A DNA stretch of 64,000 nucleotides from Glutinoglossum americanum (lineage: Eukaryota; Ascomycota; Geoglossomycetes; Geoglossales; Geoglossaceae). Of this stretch, positions 44,839 through 56,219 are shown one piece after another. The stretch covers positions 124,001 through 188,000 of the forward strand of contig JAGHQL010000010.1 of NCBI GenBank assembly GCA_020080175.1. Reading direction: 5' to 3'. Below the pieces are notes generated by a model. It was not told where the DNA came from. It was given only the letters and a program-made list of their open reading frames with translations, and made no database searches. The first letter of the stretch is position 1. Each line of letters opens with the position of its first letter. Position numbers and translations under genes: made by a program.

Positions 44839-45316
44839 CTAGTCGAAAAGGCCGAAACCCATATCCTCGTCGGATTCCTTTTGCGGTACATAGGGTCAGT
44901 ATCTTCAGAAATCCGTTCGGGAGTAGTATTGCGAAAGTCCATACTTCTTTTTCCTCCTCATTCTCTTCAGGCTTCTCCTCGGCGGCCGGGGCACCACCTG
45001 CAGCTGGAGCACCACCAGATGGGGCACCACCAGCGCCACCGGATGGGACAGAGGCAAGTTTGCTTGAGCCATCGGCGATTAACTATAGCAAACATTATAG
45101 TTAGCCCAAGCTTCAGTTCGGATTTCAGGTACATATCCCATCCCAGCATATTCATACCTCCGCGACGTCTTTCCCCTTGAGCTCGGAAATGAGTTTCTTT
45201 AGGCGATCATCATCTGCCTCAATACCCACAGAAGCCAAGACGGACTTGATCTCTTTGGCGGAGGGAGACTGGTTGCCACCAATTTGTAGAAGAAGGTAAG
45301 CTGCGAGATGCTTCAT
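44839..45316 (-). CDS. RPLP2: 60S acidic ribosomal protein P2
   Basis: There are three exons, 45158-45316, 44945-45082 and 44839-44877, with introns of 75 and 67 nt and a product of 111 aa. The start is [19 protein letters not shown], then [21 protein letters not shown] and [12 protein letters not shown] Gly/Ala/Pro hinge ([16 protein letters not shown]) leads to the acidic tail ending [12 protein letters not shown], the shared P-protein C-terminus that binds elongation factors. P2 forms the stalk with P1 and P0 on the 60S subunit. The last intron lies inside the acidic tail, so the conserved [12 protein letters not shown] is a separate 39-nt exon. An upstream intron in the 5' UTR (acceptor near 45328) is likely. 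Confidence 0.96.
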
Positions 45317-45986
45317 TTCGACGGTCGTTCTGCATGTATATAAGTCAGCTTTGGGGTCAGATTAGGAAATTACAAGTTGCGGTGTCTTCATTTCCGTTCA
45401 CGGCGACTTTCACCGGCAGAAACACTCACTAAATGATCTGGTGTTTTTGAACAAGATGTTCAATCAATTTAACCGCAGTTGGGCGGAGACTGAAGATTCA
45501 AGTTCGAAAAGCCGTTAACGTTTGCAAGCGGGCAGGAATATCTGAATTAAAGGTGAGGCTCGGTAATTAGAAAGTCACATTTAGCCAAGATGAAAATAGC
45601 TTAGGGCAGAGGCTTTGACGAGCCCTGCTCCCCCAAACGCGGCTCGGCAAACTTCCGGCCAATCGCTGGTTTTATGTTAGTGTAGTGAATGTTGCACGTC
45701 GTCCGCCCCAGCCCGCCGCTTTCGATGCTCTTCTACTGCCACGGTACCACAACCGCAACATCTTGCCTACAACTACTGCAAACAGCGCTCAAGAGTATTC
45801 ATAGATGTACATATACTGAGATTTCTCTCTTCGGCATTCACCAACAGCAGCCTCGCTAGACTGACCCTTAGTCTTTATTCCAATAACCTTTTGTTCTAAT
45901 TATGTTTCTGCGTCATCAGTCACTATAGAGTCTAGTTTCGACGGTTATCTCTCGAATCAACTAGCATCTCACGGCTTCTGGTGATA
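45317..45986. promoter_or_regulatory. Divergent promoter, RPLP2 / SPT2
   Basis: This 670 bp includes a probable RPLP2 5' UTR intron near 45330-45430 and C-rich sequence at about 45697-45721. Exact transcription starts are not visible. Confidence 0.45.
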
Positions 45987-47143
45987 ATGAGTGTAAGTTA
46001 CTAGAAATCGGGCAGCGATATTCACATGCTGATAAAATAGTTCCTCAACCAAATACTTGCGCAGCTTGGTGGAGGCGGACATTCAACCTCGCCTGCTTCA
46101 GCAATAGGTACCACAGAGGCCATACAGCAGCCACTCAGAAGCGCTTCAATCTCTAATGTGCCTATCGGGGCCAATAGAGCAACAAACGCTGGGCAGAAAC
46201 GTAAAGCTGAGGAGGAGCTTCAGCGGATCATGGCAAAGACGCCGAAGAGAAACGAATCGACAAAGGTATGATGAAAATGAGTCATCATAGCTAGCATAAT
46301 AGTTAACGCCGAGACCAGCGTCCAAGCGCTTCCACAGACTCAAAGGCTATTGCTACCCCCCCCTCAGACTCTATTCCGAAACTCAGAACCCTAAGTTCAT
46401 CAACACCGAACCCTCCTATCCCACCGACCAGCAATACTGGAACGTCAATCCCTGTAAAGAAATCCCAGGAACCTCCGGCTACCAATACTCCCAAAGCCCC
46501 ACCGAAGAAAGGCTCGTACGCGGAAATCCTAGCTCGCGCAAACGCAGGTCAAGCTGCCGCAGCGAAAATTGGCATCATCAAGCACAAGCCAGTCGAAGGA
46601 GGCTTAAGGAAGAAAGATAGATTAAATCAACGGCGTGAGTGCAAGGATATACCAAAGCAACTAGTCAAGAATGGAACACGGGATGGCAAGAACGAGAGAC
46701 TACCTCTACCTGGAAAGGGTGGCGATAGGGAGAAACCGGCCAAGAACAAAACCGGCGAGTCTACGTACAAAGGAACAGCCCGAGCTAAGCCGGCAATGCC
46801 TGCGTATAAAGGTACAGCACGCCCAAATAATCCAAGTCCGACAAAGTTATCAAGGAGAGGGGAGCCTTTGGATAGAAACCGTAGCCGTAGCACATCTCTG
46901 AACCCAAGGCCAAGCCGATATCATTACGCCTCTGAGGAAGATGACGCGGAGGAAGAGGACTATGAGACGGACGCCTCTTCCGATATGGAAGCTAATCCGT
47001 TCGAGCTTGAAGAGGAGGAGCAACTTAGTATGAGGACAGCCAAGAAAGAGGATGAAGAGGCGTTGAAGGAGGAAATGCGCCTGAAGAGACAGAAAGATGA
47101 GAAGAAGAAGAAATTAGCTGCCTTGGCCGCTAAGAGACGTTAA
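45987..47143 (+). CDS. SPT2: SPT2 chromatin protein
   Basis: There are three exons, 45987-45992 (six bases: Met-Ser), 46041-46265 and 46319-47143, with introns of 48 and 53 nt and a product of 351 aa. The start is inferred from a GTAAGT donor right after ATGAGT, joining to FLNQILAQLGGGGH. The middle is low-complexity, Pro/Lys-rich, with KKGSYAEILARANAGQAAAA and two near-identical YKGTAR words (in TYKGTARAKPAMPAYKGTAR). The C-terminal SPT2 domain is RYHYASEEDDAEEEDYETDA, SSDMEANPFELEEEEQLS and a basic coiled end EEMRLKRQKDEKKKKLAALAAK. Spt2 is a histone H3/H4-binding protein that acts in transcription elongation through chromatin. The gene is divergent from RPLP2. Confidence 0.9.
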
Positions 47144-48653
47144 CTTTAGCGGTGACAACGGCCCTATGTGAGCAAGGCGACGCTTACAGGCTAGCGTTAG
47201 CCTTAAGAGGCATCGCGCCTCACACTATTTCAATCTCCCCTCCCGGAGTATATCTGCTCTTTCGATCGCCCATTCTCACCAACCTTCTCCACCCACGAGA
47301 ATTGTGCTTTCTGTTCAAGCTTCGATTAGACTGAGAGACCGGCTTTTACACGAGAGGCTGGTTTTTAGTGTCTTTTGTTTTTTAGGCGTCATGGTACGAA
47401 GGGAGAAGGCGCTGCTGAGATTTGCTTGCCGCGAGGGGAGCTACTAGGGTTTTCTCTTTCCATTGCGCCCTAAAGCCTCGATAAATCATACGTTTCTTAT
47501 GTGCACCCTTCTGCAATGCTCATAACCTAGCTTGCATCATACGTAGTCTGGCGGGGGCATGAGCAACGAAGGAACCTGTCACTTTCCTCCTGACCATTTG
47601 TGACTTTTGTTGTATGCTACCCGGTCATCACCCTCAGCGGCTTGGGTTTGTGGTCCTCGATGCCGTTGCTAACAGCCTAGATAATACCAATAAATTCGGT
47701 CGCAGTGCAATATACAACATAAAATATTGGTGTTAGGACCAAAGAAAGGCTATGGATAGCAACAGAGCAGACCTGCGGTGGTGTGATCCAATCTTCCAAC
47801 CATTCAGCCTAGCCATGATTTCATGCGGAAAGCGCTGGGTGAAAGTCACTAGCCACCCACCTACCAAACTGAACCCATCCCGAGAGGCAGGTATTCGTGA
47901 CCAGAAGAGAGTTTCTGCAGTTTTCCTGTTCATTCTACCTGAATAATTTCGCCTCTTTCTGACTGCTGGCTAACATATTTGCAACGGAGACAGCCTGCGT
48001 TATCCTGTATAATCTTCGTGTGTCCTACGCATACATATCCCCTAGACCCCTCGGCCTTTAGAGAAGTAAGAAGGCGTTCCCTATTTGCCCAGGGCAGAGT
48101 TTGATACGCGTACGTATACGTGTGTACGTATGTATGTACATGTAAGGCGATATCTAGTCTTTTGCCTGTGAGGCAGATCGATATTGGTAGAGGCCACTGC
48201 GTGACCTATAGGCCGACATATGTCCACAGCATACATACATTCCAAGTCATACTACTACTACCGTGGAAGAGGGACATATAATTTCATAAAATCTGTCAGG
48301 ACAGATTTATCCATCGCTACAAGTCACTCGAATGTATCACTTAATCCGGAAAAGCGAAGATTCATTTTCTCTTGCTTTCACCACCATACTGAAACAAACG
48401 CAGAGCCCATCCCGAGCCATCATCAGATATATGCAGCGAGACAGAAATAGCATTGAAATGACTGGTCCGATTCCATACCACATTGCCCGATCTACTCCTG
48501 ACCAAGCGCCTAGACAAATACGCCTTTCCCACGGCAGTGCTCGGTGGGAGCCAGAAGAAGCAAGTAATATCCAATACGCTGAGGAGAAGGGCCGGCCCCA
48601 CAACACCAACTCCACATACACCATAACAACCTCTTGAAACACATAAAATCGTG
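47144..48653. other. Intergenic, convergent 3' ends
   Basis: This 1.5 kb lies between the SPT2 stop and the Zn2Cys6 gene stop. It contains an alternating purine-pyrimidine tract at 48104-48144. Open frames at 47752-47946 and on both strands at 48330-48640 look non-genic. Confidence 0.5.
48104..48144. repeat. 41-nt strictly alternating purine-pyrimidine tract
   Basis: From ATACGCGTACGTATACG onward every base alternates purine and pyrimidine, ending in GTACATGTA. Such tracts can adopt left-handed Z-DNA. Confidence 0.9.
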
Positions 48654-51622
48654 CTACTGCATGGGCGGATTGTGAGGTGGAGTGGGAACCCCCATAAAAA
48701 CACTGCCTCCTGGGATAAGGGGATTCTGCTGCTGTTGCGCGTCCGACGGCGCTGCCTGTTGCTGCTCGGGGGAAGGGACGACTGGCAGGTCAAAGCCAGA
48801 TGGCCAGAGCTGATTGGAGGGGTCAAGGCTGGTGCCCTGAACATAGGAATCCCATGCATCCTGCATAAACAAGTCTGTCAGTTGCGGCCTCCCACAGCCT
48901 TGATTTCATAGGTTGGTTCACTTACCCAATCGAGATTGCCTGACAAATCCATCACGTTTCCCGACGCCCCAAAGAATGAGAACGGCGAAGTCACGCCACC
49001 GCCACTTCCACTACCCTCCGGTGGCGGATATTGTGGCACATAGCTTGGAGCCTCGCCCATATTCATGCTGCCTCCTGGAGTATTTGGTTGTGGCCGCTCG
49101 CTAAAAAGAGCGGCAGTGTTTGGCGTTAGGCCGCCGCTACTCAGCATACCTAGAGTCATGGCGGCCGAATGCTCCGGCTTTATGTCATCACTATTGAAGC
49201 CTTGACTCTCACGTGTGAAATCCCCGGCTCCCATACTCTGGTACTGGTTGGGAGGCACCTGTGTGATGACCGGGTTTGCCTTTTGTCGATTTATCCAGAG
49301 GTTATGAAACATCGTAGATATGTTTATGCTGGCCTTGTATGCCTCGATGGACGTGTCTTTCAACTCCAACCAAATGTTGTTTGCGTTCTCCAGGGCTCGG
49401 AGCATTTCTGTCTGTCGTTCCCGGTCCCACATAATAAAATAATCGCCTGAGGACGTGCTCGACTCTTTAGTACTGTGATAGAGGTCAAGACAGATTATCA
49501 TGGCGGCCTGCAGGAAGTCACTAGTTGTGAGAGATGGCGCGAACCATCGAACGCTCCGTAATCTCCCAGTAGGGGACTGGGTTTCGCGATGCAGCGTTGC
49601 CTGGTGCGAGAGTAACACCATGGAAGCATCTATACATGAGAGCCTTGAACGAGAGAAACGAGGATTCTCCCGTGCCCGTGCAAGGAATTTCCTGTGCAAC
49701 ACGCACAATGCTTTGTGATATAATAGATCGAGGTTGTAACGCTGTACAATGAGCGCCGCTGGTTCAGCCACTGATTCTTCAACAGGTATAAACCGGAGAT
49801 GCGGTGGTATCCTCTCCCGTTCTTCCCGCAGCTCGCCGTCCAGCTTCATGACATCCTCGTATATACGAGGTTCCAAAGAGTTAAATTGCTCCAAAATGCG
49901 TCCAAACACAGATATCAGTCGAGCTTTGGTAATCATGAAGGAGATTGGGGTAGGCTCCGTCAAGGGCCTGGATGGTGGTAGTTCAGTAGTAGCTTCGCCA
50001 AACTCCTCATCGAAAAGATTGCGTGGAATATCTGTATCACACTCGCACGAACGGATCATACTAGGAAAACCAAGCTGGAAGGAAAGGCTTGAGTCCATTT
50101 GCTTGATGAAGGCCCACACCCGCCTTCGCATTTCGCCTTGGAATGGAGTGACGTCCGGATAGGGTTTTGGATCCCGGTGATAGCCCATTCGCATGGCAAA
50201 CCGCACTATCATCCCGCCAACAACCCAGGCACTAATTTCGGTATCTTTACCGCAAGCGTGCTCTCCGTGAAGATGCAAGATGAGGGTTTCGATCGTATGG
50301 GAAGCTGGTTTCGTATAGTCTGCAAGTACAAGGGCTTGAGCCGTTCGCGACTTGAAAACTTCTGCCATCTCATTCGATTTTCCCTGGTATTCTGGCGGCT
50401 CATCTCCAGCTCGAGCATATGACTGCATCGCAAGACACATTACTGCGAACAGAAGGCCAATCCAAACCAATTTTGTGCTTCCTGGGTCAGCCCAGTGCTG
50501 TTCATACTGAAAACAAGCAAAACAAATTAGTTCTTAAAATCAAGACCAAAATCGCGGAAATGAAATACCTCCTTCTGGAAAGTTGGTCCATGTATCATAC
50601 CTGCGAAAACCCGTTAATTAATGGGGAGGTCCCAAGGTAGATCAGCGGATGACAAACTCACGGATCACTGGGTCATAGGAGTTGAAATATCGCACGATCA
50701 ATTTATCGGCTGCCGCTCTCGGCGGGATTGAGGACAACAGTTCATTCTTGTCAATAGGTCCTGCTGCACCGAACAGAAAAGATGACAATTTCGTCCCTTG
50801 TACTTCGTTGGCGGCTTTAATCTTGATCAATTGCTCTTCATACTGCTTCTTATGCTCGGCCCAGTAACTCTTTACCTCAGCTATCTTTAGGAGAGTGTAA
50901 GTATCTAGCGGATAGACTCTCTCGGTCATGTATTGGGTGTTATAGAAACGCAACCTACATCGCTGAGAATGGCAGCCCAATGCGTATCTGCCACATAAAA
51001 CGAATTATGCTTATCGACTTTCATAAAGCCAAACGATTTTCGCACTTCCTCAACATCGCTCTCATCTCCTTCTGCTTCTTCCTTAATCATATGGTCTTCT
51101 TCGTCTAAGTCGTGAGGGTATTCGGCCGATCCGGTACTGGCACTCGCAGCTGCTGACAGCGCAGCAGCAGCAGCGCCCGGCCCTGCTGAGCCTGCACCAT
51201 TCGACATCAAGGAAAGTACTAAACCTTCTAAACGGTCAATACGATTTTGCATATCATCAGAGCTGGAAGACCCATGACTTGACTGATTCCTCCTGCGAGT
51301 TCCTGGAGCCGCATATGTGCAAGATGATGCATCCCCCCTCTTGACACAGTTCTCGCAAGGATGCGATCGATTGCACTTTAGTCTGGGGAAAGAGTTAGCC
51401 TGCTAATAGTATTGCCGAAATACGAAGCAAGCAACATTGGGACCCCAAAGATCCAAGCCCAATATCAAAGCAACGGCAGTAAGCAATGGCAGATACTCAC
51501 TTCCTATGGCGGCAGGGTGCACAAGAAAGAGGCACCCTATTTCTCTTTCGAATCACTCGGTATTGATCCTCTGGGGAGTTTGCCCCAGCACTGGAGGACG
51601 TCGAGGATGGAGTGGGCGTCAT
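48654..51622 (-). CDS. Zn2Cys6 fungal transcription factor
   Basis: There are six exons, 51501-51622, 50959-51382, 50662-50884, 50569-50600 (32 nt), 48926-50506 and 48654-48860, encoding 862 aa. The binuclear zinc cluster is split by the first intron: CAPCRHRK then LKCNRSHPCENCVKRG and SSC, with spacing C-x2-C-x6-C-x5-C-x2-C-x8-C. A coiled region (NRIDRLEGLVLSLM) follows, then an acidic linker and SFYVADTHWAAILSDIAEVK. The fungal-specific regulatory domain contains RMIHGPTFQKEYEQHW, then LHGEHACGKDTEISAWVVGGM and AMRMGYHRDPK, and MRRRVWAFIKQMDSSLSFQLG. The C-terminus is Pro/Gln/Ser-rich and likely activating. The family contains many regulators of metabolism and development; the target genes here are unknown. 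The start is the ATG giving MTPTPSSTSSSAG. Confidence 0.92.
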
Positions 51623-54128
51623 TATGTAAGAGTTTCCGTTGGTCGTCAATCAGAAAGAAAAACTCCGATGCTGCATAACAAGCCGATATGTATAACAGGA
51701 TGATAGACTCGGGGGAGGGATGGTGACTAATGGAGGAAGGCCCCAACAGTTGGTTCGCGCAACTCCTGCAGAAGATGCGGGGGCACTGCTGACACCCTGA
51801 ACGGTTATCCAGTGGCGAAAGCGAGGCAGAAGGCTGCGAACGTGCTTAAACCAACGTGGTTCCTCAAGGTTAAAGTCGGTCAACACCGAGTTCCTACCGT
51901 ATCGGACTACTTGTCTTGCGTGCTGCAAGGCAGCGCGAGGCAGGGCTTCCCCCCGGTCAACTGCCAATGAATTCCTTATGTCCAGACGCGATGCAAATTG
52001 GTCAGATACGGGCGGACCGGTTGATTAAGGGGTTGGTGGGAACTGATAGAGTATGGGGACGCCCGTTCGACTCGCCGCCTGTCACCTTCTCTCTCGACCT
52101 CTCCTATGGCCGATTCCAAACACAAACGCTATTCCCGCTTATCAAAGGACACCGTATCTAATATCCCAAGGTAGATGATGCAGAATCCCAGCTCGTGTAT
52201 CGGCGTCCAATAACGGTTTCCCCACTCCACACGATCGAAGGCGGAACCCGGGAGTAAGTTGACCCCGTCACCGCTACTCCCGATGCAGCTAGGTATTTCT
52301 CGACTGCTCACCGATGAGGCGGCTGTGACTGCCTCTTGCCGCAAGACACCCAAATCCCAAAGGCGGGCAACAACGTCGGTCCTTGAGATGTCCGATATGC
52401 AATACAACCTATCAAAGACTTCCCATGAGCAATCGCCACTCGCAACACACTATTACGACGTACAGATTGCAACTAAACTGAATAGCGGTAGCTGCCGGAT
52501 AACTGCCCTATGGAGATGCTATTCACCATGCAGTCGATCTCAGCCCCAAACAGTGACGTAATCTCTTTGCGCAATATGTTTCTCGAATATGGAGCAAGTA
52601 CAGGATACAGAGAGGCTGGTTTGTAATATGGGTTCTATGGCTGTTGGTGTGCGATGGTAATGGAATTGCTGATGGAGTGCCAAGCATCTTAAGAATAGCT
52701 AACCAAGGGCATGCCGAATGCGTCAAAAAGATCCGAACAGCTTATCTTAGGAGGCTCCGGCCTCTTGACTCATCTACTTGCTTTGGTAATACACTTGATG
52801 ACTTACGCACCATGGGAAGAGAAGACGATGGAGAGTTGTGGACTCTGTGGCTTAGCCCCGCTATCCCCGAGCTATGCAGGTACACGACGCCAGAACGTCA
52901 TTGGACTCTGGACAAACTCGCGGGGTCTTAGTCAACGATGGAGGACCCGTTACATGAAATAGGCTGTTGGTATCCAGCAGTCTAAGACACCTGCCAATTA
53001 ACCTGCATACCGCAACGAATTGGGCAGGCAGCTTTAAACACCGCCACAGCCACTAGCGATGCCCGTCTCTACCACCGAATACCTCTGAATCTCAGAGTTT
53101 GAGAGAGCCCAGCTCAACTCAAACCCCAACGTAATACCCCACCCTCGGCGGCATCATCTGCCAGGAGCCAGCATGCACCCGTCTGAGAGATATCTCAAAT
53201 TGGTATTTGGAAGAAACTCAGCCTGTCCTCCAAGCCTCCGGTTGATTACGCATGTAGAAACACAAGACCCACCTGGGATCTAAGACATAGCGCGAGCATA
53301 ACAAACAAAGGTAAATACCTCGTGCATATCCAAGTCGGAAGCAATCCCTATTTCGAGCGGTCAAGGCAGAATGCTAATTCTTGCGCTACTGCATTAGTAA
53401 GATGGGCAGCATTTGGCGATGAATAAAATTCCCTGGGAACAGGAGAGGCAGGTCGGCGAGAATCGTGCTGACATCATCAATACCTTGCGCATCACTCCCC
53501 GATCCACTAAGGATCCAATCTACGGGTAGGGCAGCCTTAACATGCAATATGTTATACCCACCGCGTTGTCACCGTGGAAGCTTGTGGCCGTGGAGATTAG
53601 AGATCGCGCTACCACTGATTGACTGGTCCTCCAAAGGCTTGTTGCCATATTCCGCGCTCGGATAGCAACCCGTAACCCACAACAAAAAACAATCGGGTAA
53701 CCGATGCAAACAAGTTATGTACGCGTTTGGACCTTGAATAAAACACAGCACCAGCCCTCCGCAAATTTGCAGCTTCCCTCCTTTACTCCCTCGTACCTTC
53801 TCATCTCATCACAGCGATTCTATCGTTGTTTTGTGTCGCGCTTTGAAAGTCATCAGCAAAGTTTGATTCTCCCGAGGAGCTGTGCTCTGAGTTCTAACCC
53901 GTGCCGTCTCCGCGTGCATCTTCATCTCGTCTGCGCCTGCACTCCCTGAAACTGCATACGTCCTCGACAATCCAGAAGGCGATAAGTTCTCTACTTTCTC
54001 CCTATCGTTGCTGGCTACAAAACCCTTCGTTCAGCAATAACATCCAGACCGGCGATACAAGAAAATCAGGCCGTACTCTGCACACTTTCTGCGTCATTTC
54101 AACCCCTGATTGCTGGTCATCTCCAACG
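51623..54128. other. Intergenic, divergent promoters
   Basis: This 2.5 kb lies between the Zn2Cys6 gene start and the NTF2-like start. Open frames (for example 52129-52407 -, 53704-53949 +) match no family. No gene, RNA or repeat is supported. Long upstream regions are common for fungal regulators. Confidence 0.5.
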
Positions 54129-55904
54129 ATGTCTCTTCAGTCCATCTATACCAAGTTCCTAGCCGCGCCATCCGCGGCAGCGCTTGCAGACGATTCTGCT
54201 ACCTCCTTGCACTATATTCCGACATTGACTACAATTCATGAAGCGCAGCCGATTGTCAAGCATCTACGTGCCCAAGTTCCCCAGCTCAAAAAGCGCGAAG
54301 AGAACGTCCTCTCAGCAACTGAGAGCGACACTGGCCTGGTGCTCGAGGTCGAAACTACGCTCGAACTGCTAACCAGTGGAGGAGCCTATCTTCCGGGACT
54401 GGACGATAATTTTCTGGCCGATAAAGTGTTGACCTTCCCGATAGTAGGTTTATTTCCCTCTAAGTCACGTTTCGAAACCACCATTGACATACTCCGGCAC
54501 TAGATCCACATCGTACAGTTCAACGAGAATCGGCAGATCCAGCAGATTCGCCTCCACTGGGATCAGGCTTCTCTCCTTAAGCAAGTCGATGTCATCGGCA
54601 CTCGTGCGAAGAATTGGCCGATTAGGGATGGGAAGGATCAGATTCGTTTGATTTCTTCCAGCACTTCTCTCGTTGGAAAAAGCCTATCTAGTTCTACGTC
54701 TTCAACGGCTGCCGGTAGAGTCGTCCCAAGCAAGGGCCACAGCACCAATGGAAGCACTACTAACCATCCTACCCGCGATCCCCATGCCAGCCTTACGCTT
54801 TTCGCGCCACGCGACCTCAATGAAGATGCTCCTCGCCCGGCAGCTGTTGCCCCTCGTGCCTCTGCGAAACCTCCGGCGCGTGACTACCACGATCTCTTCG
54901 TTGGTAACGAGTCCGATGCTTCCCCGGCAACAGTCTCAAAGGGCAGATCTTTCGCTGGAGGGAAACCCTCTGAAGAGATTATCGCACCCAAGATGGGAGC
55001 TGGAAAGAATTTCCAACCTTCACGTCTATTTGACAATGAAGAGACTATTCCTACTCCACAGCAATCACCGGAACGCACCAGTCGTAAGCCTAATCCGAAG
55101 AAATACAATCACTTTGACTTTGGAGATGGGAGCGAGGAGGGGAACTTGACTCATGCGACAGCTGCGCCACCTGCAAAGCCGAGGTCGAAACACGCTTCAC
55201 AATGGGATTTCGAGGATTTTGTTACCCCTGAGAAGGTGACTGCCAAGGTTCGTGGTCAGCAGGTCCGTCACTTCGGCTGGAGTGATGATGAGGTCAATGA
55301 GGAGTCTCCTGTGAAACATAAAACCGTCGCGGCGCCTCGTCGCGATGCAGAGACGCACTTTGAGTTCCAGGACGACGGAACTCCATCGGGCACAAGGCGC
55401 CCCGCTGGGCACCCTCGTGGTACCGCACACAACACCGGGCTCGGTCTTTACCAGAATAACCTCTACGGCGATGCTGAGCCCAAACCTAGCCAGCAGCAGA
55501 ACCAGCCACTAGGAAACGTCACGAACATCAATCACCGGAAAAATTTTGACTCTCAGTTCTCGATGACCGATGACTCCCCGGCCTCTAAGGATCAAAAGAA
55601 AGAGAAGTCCACCGGCGGTGACCACAAGGCGGCAGTCAGAATGATGGACAGTAATTGGGATGCCTACGATCAGTCTCCGCAAGTAATTAAAAAGGAGAAT
55701 ACAGAGAACAAGCCCTCAAAGACGGGTATCAAGACTACAGGCGATGGTATGGGCGCAAAAAAGGGGGCTGGAAGGCAATGGGGATTCGGTGATGACAGCG
55801 ACGGGGAAGAGAACGGTGGAGTGAATGGGCGCGGATTTAGGAAGGGGGTTCCTTCAAGGAAACAACAGGAACCGGCTACCGGCAACACCTTCTGGGATTT
55901 CTAG
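54129..55904 (+). CDS. NTF2-like N-terminal domain protein with repeated aromatic-acidic motifs
   Basis: There are two exons, 54129-54443 and 54504-55904, with a 60-nt intron and a product of 571 aa. The first 150 residues look like an NTF2-type fold (MSLQSIYTKFLAAPSAAALA; TLTTIHEAQPIVKHL; then after the intron IHIVQFNENRQIQQIRLHWD). The family is known in filamentous fungi but I cannot give it a function. The remaining 400 residues are disordered, rich in Ser, Asp, Lys and Pro, with six variants of a short motif: HFDFGDGSEE (308), QWDFEDF (338), HFGWSDDE (361), HFEFQDDGTP (390), QWGFGDDSDGE (530) and a terminal FWDF (568-571). These look like repeated short linear binding motifs, an aromatic pair followed by acids. 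Role and location are unknown. Confidence 0.8.
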
Positions 55905-56198
55905 AGGTCTGCCTGACGAAACGTGATGATATTCAGTTTGGGAGTGGCGCTCCGAGTCTGTTTGATATTTCGCAAATTGGACGATCGATGCTTAATGACG
56001 AACGGCGTTGTTTCAGATAACTCGGTTTTTGACGACTTGTCGGCGACGGCTTAAACGGCGGTAAAGCGGCGCTTTCTGTCAGTCTTGAGATGACATACGA
56101 GGAATCGATGTCTGCAGTTCCAGAGCCCTTATTTTTCGAGTACTTTGCCCGATTGAGACACTATTCACTAAATGTGATCTTCTCTCCTTCTGTCCCTC

Positions 56199-56219
56199 TC
56201 TCTCTCTCTCTCTCTCCGT
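56199..56219. repeat. CT microsatellite
   Basis: This is about ten CT units, uninterrupted, just after TTCTGTCC. It is followed by more pyrimidine-rich sequence. Confidence 0.85.
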
